In this document: piece by piece, positions 17,370 to 26,160 of the stretch
How the letters are laid out: the number at the start of each line of letters is the position of its first letter
How positions within the stretch are numbered: position 1 is the first letter of the stretch
Source of the DNA: Microbacter sp. GSS18
GTDB lineage: Bacteria; Actinomycetota; Actinomycetes; Actinomycetales; Microbacteriaceae
Direction of reading: 5' to 3'
Length of the DNA: 64,000 nt
Assembly (NCBI GenBank): GCA_029319145.1
Contig: CP119753.1
Location: forward strand, 3,968,001 to 4,032,000
The notes under the pieces: model-generated
What the model saw: only the letters and a program-made list of their open reading frames with translations
Told to the model about the DNA's origin: nothing
Databases searched by the model: none
Program-made: the position numbers and the translations under genes

Positions 17370-19145
17370 ATGAAGAGATCGTCACGCCGAGCCCTCGGAC
17401 TCGTCACCGCCGCCGTCGCCGGCGCGTCGCTGGTGCTCGTGGCACCGGGCGTCGCACTCGCCGACAAGGGCGGCATCGCGAACCCGGGCAGCGAGAAGAA
17501 CAACGGCCGGTTCCAGGCCGTCCAGCTGCTGTCGTTCAACGACTACCACGGCCACATCGCGTCGCCCGACTTCCATGAAGACGAGGACGACCCCGACTTC
17601 GACCCGGCGGACCTCTTCTACGGCGCCAACGACGTCGGCGGTGGCGAGTTCCTCGCCTCGAAGCTCGCCGAGCTGCGCGAGGACGCGCCCAAGGACCGCA
17701 CCCTGACGGTCGCCGCCGGCGACCTCATCGGCGGCTCTCCGTTCCTCTCGGGCCTGTTCCACGACGAGCCGTCCGTGGAGTCGCTCGAGGCCATCGGCCT
17801 GGACCTCTCGTCGGTGGGCAACCACGAGTTCGACGAGGGCACCGAAGAGCTGCTGCGCATGCAGAACGGCGGGTGCCACCCCGACGACGGCTGCTACTTC
17901 CCCTCGGCGCCGTACGACGGCGCGGACTTCGAGTGGCTCGCCGCGAACGTCATCGAGAAGGACGGCGGGGAGTCGCTCCTCCCGGGCACCTCGGTCGAAG
18001 AGGTCGACGGCATGAAGATCGGCTTCATCGGGATGACGCTCGAGGCCACGCCGACGCTCGTGAGCCCCGCCGGCGTCTCCACGGTGGACTTCCTCGACGA
18101 GGTCGAGACGGCCAACGCCGAAGCCGCGAAGCTGCAGGAGATGGGCGTCGAGGCGATCGTCGTCCTGCTCCACGAGGGCGGCCTTCCGACCGGCGGCGGC
18201 GTGGGCGACTGCGTCGGCGTCTCGGACCCCATCCTGACGATCGCGTCGGACATGGACCCCGCGATCGACATGCTCGTGACCGGTCACACCCATCAGCCGT
18301 ACGTCTGCTCGATCGCCGACCCGAACGGCGACCCGCGCCTCGTGACGTCGGCGGCGTCGTACGGTCGCGTCGTCACCGAGACGGCGCTGGTCATCGACAC
18401 CAAGACCGGTGACGTCAACCGCAAGAAGACGTCCGCGCAGAACCACCTGGTGACCGGTGTCGAAGCCGCCCCCGAGATCACCTCGATCGTCGAGAAGTGG
18501 GACGCCCTCGCCGGCGAGATCGGCGGTCGCGTCGTGGGCACGGTCGCCGAGGACATCACGGGCGACTCCGGCGGCGACCGCGGCATCGAGACGCCGATGG
18601 GCAACCTCGTGGCAGACGCCATCCTGTGGGGCACGGACGGCGCCGACGAGGGTGGAGCCGAGATCGCCTTCATGAACATCGGCGGTGTGCGCGCGTCGCT
18701 CCTGCTCGCGCCCAAGTACGACGAGGGCCCGGGCGAGGTGACCTACGCCGAGGCGTACGACGTCAACCCGTTCGGCAACCTGATCGTCAGCATCGACATG
18801 ACCGGCGCCGACATCAAGGCCGTGCTCGAGCAGCAGTACGACCCCAGCCGCAGCCGGAACTACCTCGCGCTCGGTGTGTCGGAGGGCTTCGAGTACACGT
18901 GGGACGACGGCCAGCCGCAGGGAAGCAAGGTCAGCGACATGCAGCTGAACGGCGTCGACATCGACCCGGCCGGCACGTACCGCGTCGCGGTGTACAACTT
19001 CCTGGCCGGTGGCGGTGACTCGTTCACGGCGTTCACCAATGGAACCAACCTGCTGGGCGGCCCCGAGGACCTGGCGAACTTCGTCGCGTTCCTCGAGGCG
19101 AATCCGGGCCTCACGGCTCCCGGCGACCGCGTCGCGGGGCTCTGA
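17370..19145 (+). CDS. Secreted bifunctional 5'-nucleotidase / metallophosphoesterase
   Basis: A 591-residue exported protein. A Sec signal peptide (KRSSRRALGLVTAAVAGASL, cleavage after VALA) is followed by a calcineurin-type metallophosphoesterase domain with FNDYHGH, AAGDLIGG, SVGNHEFD and VTGHTHQPY metal-ligand motifs, then the 5'-nucleotidase C-terminal domain (MGNLVADAIL, NIGGVRASL, NPFGNLIV). It should dephosphorylate extracellular nucleotides for phosphate or nucleoside salvage. No LPXTG anchor is present: the protein ends at PGDRVAGL, so it is released or loosely wall-bound. AGGGAG at 17355-17360 supports the ATG. It is monocistronic, with a strong terminator behind it. Confidence 0.93.
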   Translation: MKRSSRRALGLVTAAVAGASLVLVAPGVALADKGGIANPGSEKNNGRFQAVQLLSFNDYHGHIASPDFHEDEDDPDFDPADLFYGANDVGGGEFLASKLAELREDAPKDRTLTVAAGDLIGGSPFLSGLFHDEPSVESLEAIGLDLSSVGNHEFDEGTEELLRMQNGGCHPDDGCYFPSAPYDGADFEWLAANVIEKDGGESLLPGTSVEEVDGMKIGFIGMTLEATPTLVSPAGVSTVDFLDEVETANAEAAKLQEMGVEAIVVLLHEGGLPTGGGVGDCVGVSDPILTIASDMDPAIDMLVTGHTHQPYVCSIADPNGDPRLVTSAASYGRVVTETALVIDTKTGDVNRKKTSAQNHLVTGVEAAPEITSIVEKWDALAGEIGGRVVGTVAEDITGDSGGDRGIETPMGNLVADAILWGTDGADEGGAEIAFMNIGGVRASLLLAPKYDEGPGEVTYAEAYDVNPFGNLIVSIDMTGADIKAVLEQQYDPSRSRNYLALGVSEGFEYTWDDGQPQGSKVSDMQLNGVDIDPAGTYRVAVYNFLAGGGDSFTAFTNGTNLLGGPEDLANFVAFLEANPGLTAPGDRVAGL

Positions 19146-19166
19146 CGCCGGCGGAACCGGCGAGCA

Positions 19167-19210
19167 ACGGCGCCGGCGGTGCGGGATCGGTCCCGCACCG
19201 CCGGCGCCGT
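19167..19210 (+). terminator. Terminator of the 5'-nucleotidase gene
   Basis: A perfect 20-bp stem (left arm 19167-19186, right arm 19191-19210) with a TCGG loop, 21 nt after the stop. It is the longest perfect stem in the window and is followed by gtcgtcg rather than a U-run, as is usual in high-GC actinobacteria. Confidence 0.8.
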
Positions 19211-19391
19211 GTCGTCGAGCCCGGCGTGCCGGGCAGCTGGGCGCCCCGCCGCCTCAGCCGCTGCGGTCGTGTCGGACCCGTTGAGGGATGGGGCGCCGAC
19301 GGCGAGCCGGAGGAAGGTGCGGTGGCCACGGTGCCGATGCCGCACCCGCACGGTCGCGGGCTGACCCGAACGGAGCGGTAGTGTTGCCGAC

Positions 19392-20228
19392 ATGAGCACG
19401 ACGCCCCCCGGCTGGTACGACGACGGACATGGTGCCCTGCGCTGGTGGGACGGAGCCGCGTGGACTGAGCATGTCGCCCAGCCCGACCCGGAGCCGGCCG
19501 GTGCCGGCGACGGCGAGGCGCTGCCTCCCGAGCTCGCGCCCGAGCTCGATCCCGCGGCCGCATCGTCGGTCGGAGTCCCTGCGCCCGGAGAGGTGCCCGA
19601 CTACGCCGCCTACGGCGGTGGTGCGCAGCAGCCGTACCCGGGGGCCCACCCGGCCGGCGCGTTCGTCTCGGCCACCGAGCAGAAGAAATCCCGGGCGTGG
19701 ATCGTGTGGGTCGTCGTCGGGGTGGTCCTCCTCGGCATCGTGATCGCGGCGGCCGTGCTGATCCCCCTCCTGATCCTGGGCGCCTCGACGGGCGGCGGGC
19801 AGGGTCAGCAGCAGTCATCCTCGACGTTCGACGTCGACGACAGCGTCGTGCTGTCCACGGACGACGACTTCGCCGTCGTCGACACCGTCGCCCTCTACGA
19901 CAGTGCGTGGCAGAATGCGGACTGCGACGAGTACATCGCCTCGACGACGGTGGAGTTCCGCGAGTCGGGCGGGGGATATGCCGACTGTGCGGAGTTCGAG
20001 GCGGATGCCGCGGCCACCATCGAGAGTCTCGACGACTACGCGGTGCTCGTCACGACGGTCTCGTTCGACAGTGACACGGCCCTGGTGATCACCACCGAGA
20101 CCTACACGAGCATGTACGACCAGCAGGGCATGCCCACCGACGAGCCGGTCGAGTACGACGACACGCTCTACTACCTTCTCGTCGACGTCGACGGCGAGTG
20201 GCTCATCGACGGCGTGGAATACGACTGA
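19392..20228 (+). CDS. DUF2510 membrane protein with extracytoplasmic C-terminal domain
   Basis: A 278-residue protein with an N-terminal DUF2510 motif (PGWYDDGHGALRWWDGAAWT, residues 6-25), a Pro/Ala-rich linker, one membrane span (IVWVVVGVVLLGIVIAAAVL, about residues 105-130) and an acidic outer domain of about 140 residues containing two Cys residues (NADCDEY, YADCAEF) that could form a disulfide. The outer part looks like an NTF2-fold domain by spacing and its final YLLVDVDGEWLIDGVEY strand. The function is unknown. TAGTGT ends 7 nt before the ATG, suggesting a leaderless start. The stop overlaps the next ATG by 1 nt. Confidence 0.8.
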   Translation: MSTTPPGWYDDGHGALRWWDGAAWTEHVAQPDPEPAGAGDGEALPPELAPELDPAAASSVGVPAPGEVPDYAAYGGGAQQPYPGAHPAGAFVSATEQKKSRAWIVWVVVGVVLLGIVIAAAVLIPLLILGASTGGGQGQQQSSSTFDVDDSVVLSTDDDFAVVDTVALYDSAWQNADCDEYIASTTVEFRESGGGYADCAEFEADAAATIESLDDYAVLVTTVSFDSDTALVITTETYTSMYDQQGMPTDEPVEYDDTLYYLLVDVDGEWLIDGVEYD

Positions 20229-21025
20229 TGGCGGCACCGAAGGTCGGCGCGGAGCGGACTCCGCGCTTCGTCCTCACGTGCATCGGCGTCGGCCTGCTGG
20301 CCGGCCTCCTCTCGGGGCTGTTCGGCGTCGGCGGCGGCACGGTCATCGTCCCGCTGCTCGTCCTCATCCTGGGGTTCGACCAGCGCCTGGCCGCCGGCAC
20401 GTCCCTCGCGGCCATCGTCCCGATCGCGACCGTCGGCGTCATCTCGTACGCCTCCCACGGCGAGGTGGCCTGGATCGCGGCCCTGATCCTCGCCGGCGCC
20501 GCCGTCATCGGCGCGCAGATCGGCACGTGGATGCTGGCGCGCCTGCCGCAGACCGTGCTCCGCTGGGGATTCATCGGCTTCCTTGCCATCGTCATCGTGA
20601 TGCTGTTCGTCGTCATCCCGTCGCGCGACGCGGGTCTCGAGCTCACCTGGGTGTCGGGTGTCGGCCTGGTGCTGCTGGGTCTGGTGACCGGTGTGCTGTC
20701 GGGCCTCCTGGGCGTCGGCGGGGGCATCGTCGTGGTCCCCGCGCTCATGATCGTGTTCGGCACGAGCGACCTGCTGGCCAAGGGGACGTCGCTGCTCATG
20801 ATGATCCCGACCGCGATCTCGGGTACGATCGGCAACTTCCGCCGCGGAAACGTCGACCTCTTCGCGGCCGTGCTGGTGGGTGTCGCGGCGTGCACCACGA
20901 CAGCGCTGGGAGCCTGGCTCGCCACGCTCATGGATCCGCTCGTGGCCAACATCACCTTCGCGCTCTACCTCGCCTTCATCGCCGGCCAGATGGCGTACAA
21001 GACCATCCGCAGCCGTCGGAAGTGA
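20228..21025 (+). CDS. TauE/SafE-family sulfite/organosulfonate exporter
   Basis: A 265-residue polytopic membrane protein with the duplicated TauE/SafE layout: two homologous halves, each with a glycine-rich LSGLFGVGGGTVIVPLLVL-type signature (near residues 20-40 and again as LSGLLGVGGGIVVVPALMI near 160-180). Members move small anions such as sulfite or sulfoacetate; the substrate here is not known. The ATG at 20228 overlaps the preceding stop, and longer in-frame starts inside the DUF2510 gene are not needed. Confidence 0.9.
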   Translation: MAAPKVGAERTPRFVLTCIGVGLLAGLLSGLFGVGGGTVIVPLLVLILGFDQRLAAGTSLAAIVPIATVGVISYASHGEVAWIAALILAGAAVIGAQIGTWMLARLPQTVLRWGFIGFLAIVIVMLFVVIPSRDAGLELTWVSGVGLVLLGLVTGVLSGLLGVGGGIVVVPALMIVFGTSDLLAKGTSLLMMIPTAISGTIGNFRRGNVDLFAAVLVGVAACTTTALGAWLATLMDPLVANITFALYLAFIAGQMAYKTIRSRRK

Positions 21026-21053
21026 CCCGCACCGGCCGCCCAGGGCGGCTCGG

Positions 21054-21059
21054 TAGGAT
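21054..21059 (+). promoter_or_regulatory. -10 element of the MaoC-murB operon, leaderless start
   Basis: TAGGAT ends 6 nt before the GTG at 21066, the same spacing as at tetR and gabT. No Shine-Dalgarno precedes the GTG, so the transcript is probably leaderless. Confidence 0.55.
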
Positions 21060-21065
21060 GGCACG

Positions 21066-21515
21066 GTGCCAGTGAACCCCGAGCTCGCGGGTCGTGTCTT
21101 CCCCGCGACGGACCCCTACCTGGTCGGACGCGAGAAGGTGCGCGAGTTCGCGCGCGCCGTCTTCGCCGACGACCCCCAGCATCTCGATCCCGCCGCCGCC
21201 CAGGCTCTCGGCTACCCCGACGTCGTCGCGCCGCCGACCTTCGCGATGGTCGTGCAGGACCTCACGCTGCAGCAGCTGCTGAGCGAGCCCGACTCGGGCA
21301 TCGAGCTGTCGCACGTGCTGCACGCCGAGCAGCGGTTCCGCTACACGCGGCCGATCGTCGCCGGCGACGAGCTCACGGCGCAGCTGACCGTGACCGGCAT
21401 CCGCACCATCGGGGGCAACGCCATGGTCACCAGCGACGCCGAGGTGACGGATGCCGCCGGAGCCCACGTCGTGACCGCGACTTCGGTGCTGCTGGTCGGG
21501 GAGGGCGACGCATGA
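21066..21515 (+). CDS. MaoC-like hydratase subunit (HadA/HadC-like, FAS1-type N domain)
   Basis: A 149-residue hot-dog-fold protein, beginning MPVNPELAGRVFPATDPYLV and containing VVAPPTFAMVVQDL, as in the non-catalytic HadA/HadC partners of actinobacterial 3-hydroxyacyl-thioester dehydratases. It overlaps the next gene by ATGA, so the two subunits are made together as a likely heterodimer. In mycobacteria this pair dehydrates beta-hydroxyacyl-ACP in FAS-II; in Microbacteriaceae the physiological substrate is unclear. Confidence 0.82.
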   Translation: MPVNPELAGRVFPATDPYLVGREKVREFARAVFADDPQHLDPAAAQALGYPDVVAPPTFAMVVQDLTLQQLLSEPDSGIELSHVLHAEQRFRYTRPIVAGDELTAQLTVTGIRTIGGNAMVTSDAEVTDAAGAHVVTATSVLLVGEGDA

Positions 21516-21916
21516 GCGAGCTGACCGTGGGCGACGTCGTCGCCGAGCGCACCGTCCACCTCACGCGCGAGTCGCTCGTGCGCTACGCGGGCGCGTCGGG
21601 CGACTTCAACCCCATCCACTATCGCGACGACGTCGCGGCGGCCGTCGGCCTTCCGGGGGTGCTCGCCCACGGCATGCTGACGATGGGACTCGCCGTCGAG
21701 ACCGTGGTGCCGTGGCTGGGCGATTCCGGGCGCATCCTCGAGTACGGCGTGCGGTTCACCCGCCCGGTCGTGGTCGATCCCGAGACCGGTGCGGACGTGT
21801 CCGTGACCGCGAAGGTCGGCCAGATCGACGATGTGGTCATCCGCCTCGACCTCACGGTCGCGCACGGCCAGACGACGGTGCTCGGCAAGGCCCAGGTGCG
21901 CGTCCGGGTCTCGTGA
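21512..21916 (+). CDS. MaoC-family (R)-hydratase catalytic subunit (HadB-like)
   Basis: A 134-residue hot-dog-fold hydratase with the hydratase-2 motif: YAGASGDFNPIHYRDD contains the catalytic Asp and His, followed by GVLAHGMLTMGL. It probably forms the active subunit with the gene upstream. The translational overlaps on both sides place it in one operon with murB, an arrangement also known around murB in related actinobacteria. Confidence 0.87.
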   Translation: MSELTVGDVVAERTVHLTRESLVRYAGASGDFNPIHYRDDVAAAVGLPGVLAHGMLTMGLAVETVVPWLGDSGRILEYGVRFTRPVVVDPETGADVSVTAKVGQIDDVVIRLDLTVAHGQTTVLGKAQVRVRVS

Positions 21917-21918
21917 CG

Positions 21919-23055
21919 ATGCCAGAGATCGACCCCATCCCGCTCTCCGAGCTCACGACGCTGCGCACCGGCGCGGCTCCGGCCCGCATGTTCGAGGCAC
22001 GCACCCGCGACGAGCTCGTCGGGATCCTCCGCGAGCTGTGGGCCGAGCACGAGCCCGTGCTCGTCCTCGGCGGCGGATCGAACCTCTTCGCGGGAGACGA
22101 GCCGTTCGACGGCGCGGTCGTCCGCGTCCGAACATCGGGCATCGAGCGGCGGCCCTCGCCGCGGGAGGGCTACGCGCGGCTTCGCGTCGAGGCGGGCCAC
22201 GACTGGGATGCGCTGGTCGCGTACGCCGTCGCCGAAGGGCTGGCCGGCATCGAGGCGATGTCGGGGATCCCCGGCACCGTCGGCGCCGCACCGGTGCAGA
22301 ACGTCGGCGCGTACGGTCAGGAGATCGTGCAGACGCTGGTCGAGGTCGATCTGATCGACGAGTCCACCGGAGAGGTGTCGACCGTCCCGGCCTCGGGGCT
22401 CGGCCTCGGGTTCCGCACCTCGGTGCTCAAGCACCACTACGGATCGGTGCCCGAGCGTTCGGCGGTCATCCTCTCGGTCACGCTCGAGCTCGCCGAGGTC
22501 GGTCACGCCGCCCGCCCCATCCCCGGCAGGCAGTTGCGCTCAGCGCTCGGTCTCGCCGAGGGCGAAGCGGTCACGGTCCAGTGGATCCGCGATCATGTCC
22601 TCGCCACCCGGCGGAGCAAGGGCATGGTGCTCGACGCCGCCGATCCCGACACCCGCAGCGCCGGATCGTTCTTCCAGAACGCGATCGTTTCGGCGTCGTT
22701 CGCCCGCACGCTCCCCGAGGACTGCCCGCAGTGGCCCGTCGCGCCCGACATGGATCCGGTGCTCGTCATCCCGCTCGCGACGTTCGACGGCTACGTCCCC
22801 CCGCCTCACGGAAGCGCCTCGGACGTGAAGGTCAGCGCCGCCTGGCTCATCGAGCACTCGGGTCTGCGCAAGGGCTTCAAGCTGCCGCGCTCGCGGGCCG
22901 GGCTGTCGACCAAGCACGCCCTCGCACTCACCAACCGCGGCAGCGCCACCGCCGCTGAGGTCGCCGAGCTGGCCCGGTTCATCCAGGGCCGCGTGCAGTC
23001 CGAGTTCGGACTGATCCTTCAGCCCGAGCCGGTGCTCGTCGGCGTCGACCTGTAG
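21919..23055 (+). CDS. murB: UDP-N-acetylenolpyruvoylglucosamine reductase
   Basis: About 378 residues. MurB reduces UDP-GlcNAc-enolpyruvate to UDP-MurNAc with NADPH and FAD in the cytoplasmic steps of peptidoglycan synthesis. The FAD-binding blocks are present (LGGGSNLFAGDEPFDG; AMSGIPGTVGAAPVQNVGAY), as is the proton-donor Ser in SAGSFFQNAIV and the C-terminal FGLILQPEPVLVG with the catalytic Glu. A GTG at 21913 (GTGA overlap with the previous stop) is an alternative start two codons upstream; neither has a Shine-Dalgarno. The end lies 10 nt from the convergent aminotransferase. Confidence 0.93.
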   Translation: MPEIDPIPLSELTTLRTGAAPARMFEARTRDELVGILRELWAEHEPVLVLGGGSNLFAGDEPFDGAVVRVRTSGIERRPSPREGYARLRVEAGHDWDALVAYAVAEGLAGIEAMSGIPGTVGAAPVQNVGAYGQEIVQTLVEVDLIDESTGEVSTVPASGLGLGFRTSVLKHHYGSVPERSAVILSVTLELAEVGHAARPIPGRQLRSALGLAEGEAVTVQWIRDHVLATRRSKGMVLDAADPDTRSAGSFFQNAIVSASFARTLPEDCPQWPVAPDMDPVLVIPLATFDGYVPPPHGSASDVKVSAAWLIEHSGLRKGFKLPRSRAGLSTKHALALTNRGSATAAEVAELARFIQGRVQSEFGLILQPEPVLVGVDL

Positions 23056-23065
23056 TCGGGGAACG

Positions 23066-24265
23066 CTACGCGAACAGCTCCTGCAGGCGGCGGACGCCCT
23101 CGAGCAGGCCCTCGTCGCCGAGGGCGTACGACATCCGCAAGTAGCCGCTGGGTCCGAAAGCCTCGCCGGGCACGACCGCGACCTCGACCTCGTCGAGGAT
23201 GAGGTCGGCGAGCTCGAGCGTCGTGTGCGGTGTCTTGCCGCGCCACTCACGGTCCAGCAGTCCTCGCACGTCCGGGTACACGTAGAAGGCGCCGAGGGGG
23301 TTCGGCACGACGACGCCGGCGATCTTCGACAGCTCGGCGACGATCAGCTGCCGTCGGCGGTCGAAGGCGACGCGCATCTGCTCGGCGTCGTCCTGCGGGC
23401 CCGTGAGCGCGGCGAGCGCGGCGCGCTGCGCGACGTTGTTGACGTTGCTCGACAGGTGCGACTGCAGGTTGGCCGCGAGCTTCATGGCGTCCTTGGGTCC
23501 CACCATCCAGCCCACGCGCCACCCGGTCATCGCGTAGGTCTTCGCGACGCCGTTGACGAGGATCGTCTGGCCGGCGACCTCGGGGACGGCCTCGACGATC
23601 GACACCGCCTTCGCGCCTTCGTAGACCAGGTGCTGGTAGATCTCGTCCGAGATGACCCAGATGCCGTGCTCGAGAGCCCACTCGCCGATCGCCTTCGTCT
23701 CCTCGGGCGTGTACACGGCTCCGGTGGGGTTCGAAGGCGACACGAAGACGAGTGCCGTGGTCTTGTCGGTGCGGGCCGCCTCGAGCTGCTCGACGGTGAC
23801 CTTGTAGTCCTGGTCGGCGCCGGCGAACACCGGCACCGGGGTGCCGTCGGCGAGCGCGATCGCCTCGGGATAGGTCGTCCAGTAGGGCGCGGGCAGCAGC
23901 ACCTCGTCGCCCGGGTTCACCACGGCCTGGAACGCCTGATAGACCGCCTGCTTGCCGCCGTTGGTCACGACCACCTGTGCTGGCTCGACCGCCAGACCCG
24001 AATCCCGGAGGGTCACATCGGCGATCGCCTGGCGCAGCGCGGGCAGGCCCGCCGCCGGGGTGTAGCGGAAGTTCGCGGGGCTCGTCAGCGCCTCGGCGGC
24101 GGCGTCCACGACCGACTGCGGCGTGGCGAAGTCGGGCTCGCCGGCGGCGAAGCTGATGACGGGACGTCCTGCGGCCTGCAGCGCCTTGGCCTTCGCGTCG
24201 ACCTTCAGGGTCGCCGACTCGGCGATGGCGGAGAGCTTGCGGGACAGGGGAGCGCGTTCGGTCAC
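23066..24265 (-). CDS. Pyridoxal-phosphate aspartate aminotransferase (class I)
   Basis: A 399-residue fold-type I aminotransferase, probably aspartate:2-oxoglutarate. Starting [20 protein letters not shown], it contains SFAAGEPDF, the cofactor-contacting [22 protein letters not shown] and the Schiff-base Lys in [15 protein letters not shown]. The frame is open to an ATG at 24289, but the GTG at 24265 fits the conserved family N-terminus and sits 7 nt behind a TACCAT -10 element, implying a leaderless mRNA. Confidence 0.9.
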   Translation of the reverse strand: MTERAPLSRKLSAIAESATLKVDAKAKALQAAGRPVISFAAGEPDFATPQSVVDAAAEALTSPANFRYTPAAGLPALRQAIADVTLRDSGLAVEPAQVVVTNGGKQAVYQAFQAVVNPGDEVLLPAPYWTTYPEAIALADGTPVPVFAGADQDYKVTVEQLEAARTDKTTALVFVSPSNPTGAVYTPEETKAIGEWALEHGIWVISDEIYQHLVYEGAKAVSIVEAVPEVAGQTILVNGVAKTYAMTGWRVGWMVGPKDAMKLAANLQSHLSSNVNNVAQRAALAALTGPQDDAEQMRVAFDRRRQLIVAELSKIAGVVVPNPLGAFYVYPDVRGLLDREWRGKTPHTTLELADLILDEVEVAVVPGEAFGPSGYLRMSYALGDEGLLEGVRRLQELFA

Positions 24266-24272
24266 ATAGGGA

Positions 24273-24278
24273 ATGGTA
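24273..24278 (-). promoter_or_regulatory. -10 element of the aminotransferase gene
   Basis: On the minus strand TACCAT ends 7 nt before the GTG at 24265. The longer ATG start at 24289 would lie upstream of this promoter, which argues against it. Confidence 0.5.
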
Positions 24279-24393
24279 GTCGTCGGCATCCGCTCCCGCC
24301 GCAGGGATGACCTCCCGCATCCACCGAATGGTGGACACGGGTTCGGACGTATGGCCCTGCCGCGCCGGTGGCACCGCGCGGGAGGGTGGGGTC

Positions 24394-25281
24394 ATGGACG
24401 AGAACGTGGTGCGGGTGCGGAACCTGCGCAAGGAATACGGAAGCCGTGCGGTGGTCGACGACGTGTCGTTCGACATCGGCCGCGGCGAGACGTTCGCCCT
24501 GCTGGGGCCGAACGGTGCGGGCAAGTCGACGACGGTGGAGATCCTCGAAGGGTTCCGCCGGCGCACGGGCGGCGAGGTGTCGGTGCTGGGCGAGGACCCG
24601 GCCACCGCGCACCTGTCGTGGAAGGCGAGGATCGGCGTCGTGCTGCAGACCTCGGGCGACCTCGGCGTGCTGACGGTGCGCGAGCACGTCCAGCAGTTCG
24701 CGGGCTTCTTCCCGAACCCGCGCGACGTCGACGAGGTGATCGCCGCGGTCGGTCTCGACGAGCAGGCCGGCATGCGGGTGAACAAGCTCTCGGGCGGCCA
24801 GCAGCGTCGCGTCGACGTGGCGCTCGGGATCGTCGGCAATCCCGAGCTGCTGTTCCTCGACGAACCGACGACGGGCTTCGATCCGCAGGCCCGTCGCGAC
24901 TTCTGGGGCATGATCCGCACGCTGTCGCACAACGGCACGACGATCCTGCTGACGACGCACTACCTCGACGAGGCGGCCCACCTGGCCGACCGCGTCGGGA
25001 TCATCGTCGGCGGCAAGCTTCGCGCGATCGGCCCGGTGGGGACGATCGGCGGGGAAGACGCGCGCACCCCGCTCGTGCGCTGGAGCGAGAACGGGGCGCC
25101 GCGCGAGCAGCGCACCACCGAGCCCGGACGCTTCGTGGCCGACCTGGTCGCGCGCGCCGGGGCCGAGCCGGCGGACGTCGAGATCGTGCGTCCGTCGCTC
25201 GAGGACATCTACCTCGGCCTCGTGGCCGAGGACGCCGGCGCCGCAGAGACGGCCCCCGCTGTGAAGGAGGGATCGCGATGA
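24394..25281 (+). CDS. ABC-2 exporter ATP-binding protein
   Basis: A 295-residue ATPase of the drug/antibiotic exporter (DrrA-like) group: Walker A GPNGAGKST at residues 38-46, signature LSGGQQRR, Walker B LLFLDEPTTGFD, and the H-loop in LLTTHYLDEAAHLADR. GGAGGGTGGGG precedes ATG 24394; upstream in-frame starts lie without a ribosome site. It overlaps the permease by ATGA. The following two-component system is in the same transcription unit, the usual arrangement for exporters that respond to envelope stress or antimicrobial compounds. Confidence 0.92.
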   Translation: MDENVVRVRNLRKEYGSRAVVDDVSFDIGRGETFALLGPNGAGKSTTVEILEGFRRRTGGEVSVLGEDPATAHLSWKARIGVVLQTSGDLGVLTVREHVQQFAGFFPNPRDVDEVIAAVGLDEQAGMRVNKLSGGQQRRVDVALGIVGNPELLFLDEPTTGFDPQARRDFWGMIRTLSHNGTTILLTTHYLDEAAHLADRVGIIVGGKLRAIGPVGTIGGEDARTPLVRWSENGAPREQRTTEPGRFVADLVARAGAEPADVEIVRPSLEDIYLGLVAEDAGAAETAPAVKEGSR

Positions 25282-26132
25282 GCACCGTCACCGAGGTCAG
25301 GAGGCCGCGCAGCCGCGCAGCGCGCAGCACGTTCGGCATGGGACTGTGGCGGTCCCGGTTCGAGCTCAAGCAGTACTTCCGGTCGCTGGACACGATCGTC
25401 TTCACGTTCCTGTTCCCCATCGTGATGCTCGCGCTGTTCACGGTGGCGTTCGGATCCGACGGCGACATGCAGCCGGCCCCGGGTCTGCCGCCGGTCTCGG
25501 TCGCGCAGATGTACCTGCCCAACATGGTCGCGGCGGGGCTGCTGCTGTCGGGCTTCCAGAACCTCGCGATCGACATCGCGGTGGAGCGGTCCGAGGGCGT
25601 CCTCAAGCGCCTCGGCGCGACGCCGCTGTCGCCGGTCAGCTACTTCCTGGGCAAGATCGGCCAGGTCGCCGTCACCGGCATCCTCCAGGCGGGGCTCATC
25701 CTGGTCTTCGCGGCGGTCGTTTTCCAGGTGCCGCTGCCGACCGAACCCGAGAAGTGGGCCACCTTCGCGTGGGTGTTCCTGCTCGGCATCGTCGGCTCGT
25801 CTCTGCTCGGCGTCGCGATCTCGTCGGTGCCGCGCACGGCCCGCAGCGCGACGGCGGTGATCATCCCGATCGTGCTCGTGGTGCAGTTCCTGTCGGGCGT
25901 CTACCTCTTCTTCTTCATGCTCCCCGACTGGCTCCAGAACGCCGCGAGCTTCCTGCCCGTGAAGTGGATGGCGCAGGGCATGCGGTACGTGTTCCTGCCC
26001 GACTCCTACGCGGCGCTCGAGCAGAACGGCGAGTGGAACCTCGCCGGTGTCGCGATCGCCCTGGCGGTGTGGCTGGTGGTCGGGCTCGTGCTCGCTCGCG
26101 TGTCCTTCCGCTGGATTCGCCGCGACGCGTAG
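25278..26132 (+). CDS. ABC-2 exporter permease
   Basis: A 284-residue membrane protein with six predicted spans typical of ABC-2 (DrrB-like) permeases; the cytoplasmic N-terminus is followed by FELKQYFRSLDTIVFTFLF, and the region ERSEGVLKRLGATPLSPVSY is the family's conserved coupling segment. It forms an exporter with the ATPase encoded upstream. The start ATG overlaps the ATPase stop and has GGAGG upstream. Confidence 0.9.
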   Translation: MSTVTEVRRPRSRAARSTFGMGLWRSRFELKQYFRSLDTIVFTFLFPIVMLALFTVAFGSDGDMQPAPGLPPVSVAQMYLPNMVAAGLLLSGFQNLAIDIAVERSEGVLKRLGATPLSPVSYFLGKIGQVAVTGILQAGLILVFAAVVFQVPLPTEPEKWATFAWVFLLGIVGSSLLGVAISSVPRTARSATAVIIPIVLVVQFLSGVYLFFFMLPDWLQNAASFLPVKWMAQGMRYVFLPDSYAALEQNGEWNLAGVAIALAVWLVVGLVLARVSFRWIRRDA

Positions 26133-26160
26133 CCTGAGCCGGGAAGGGGGACGCGGCGAG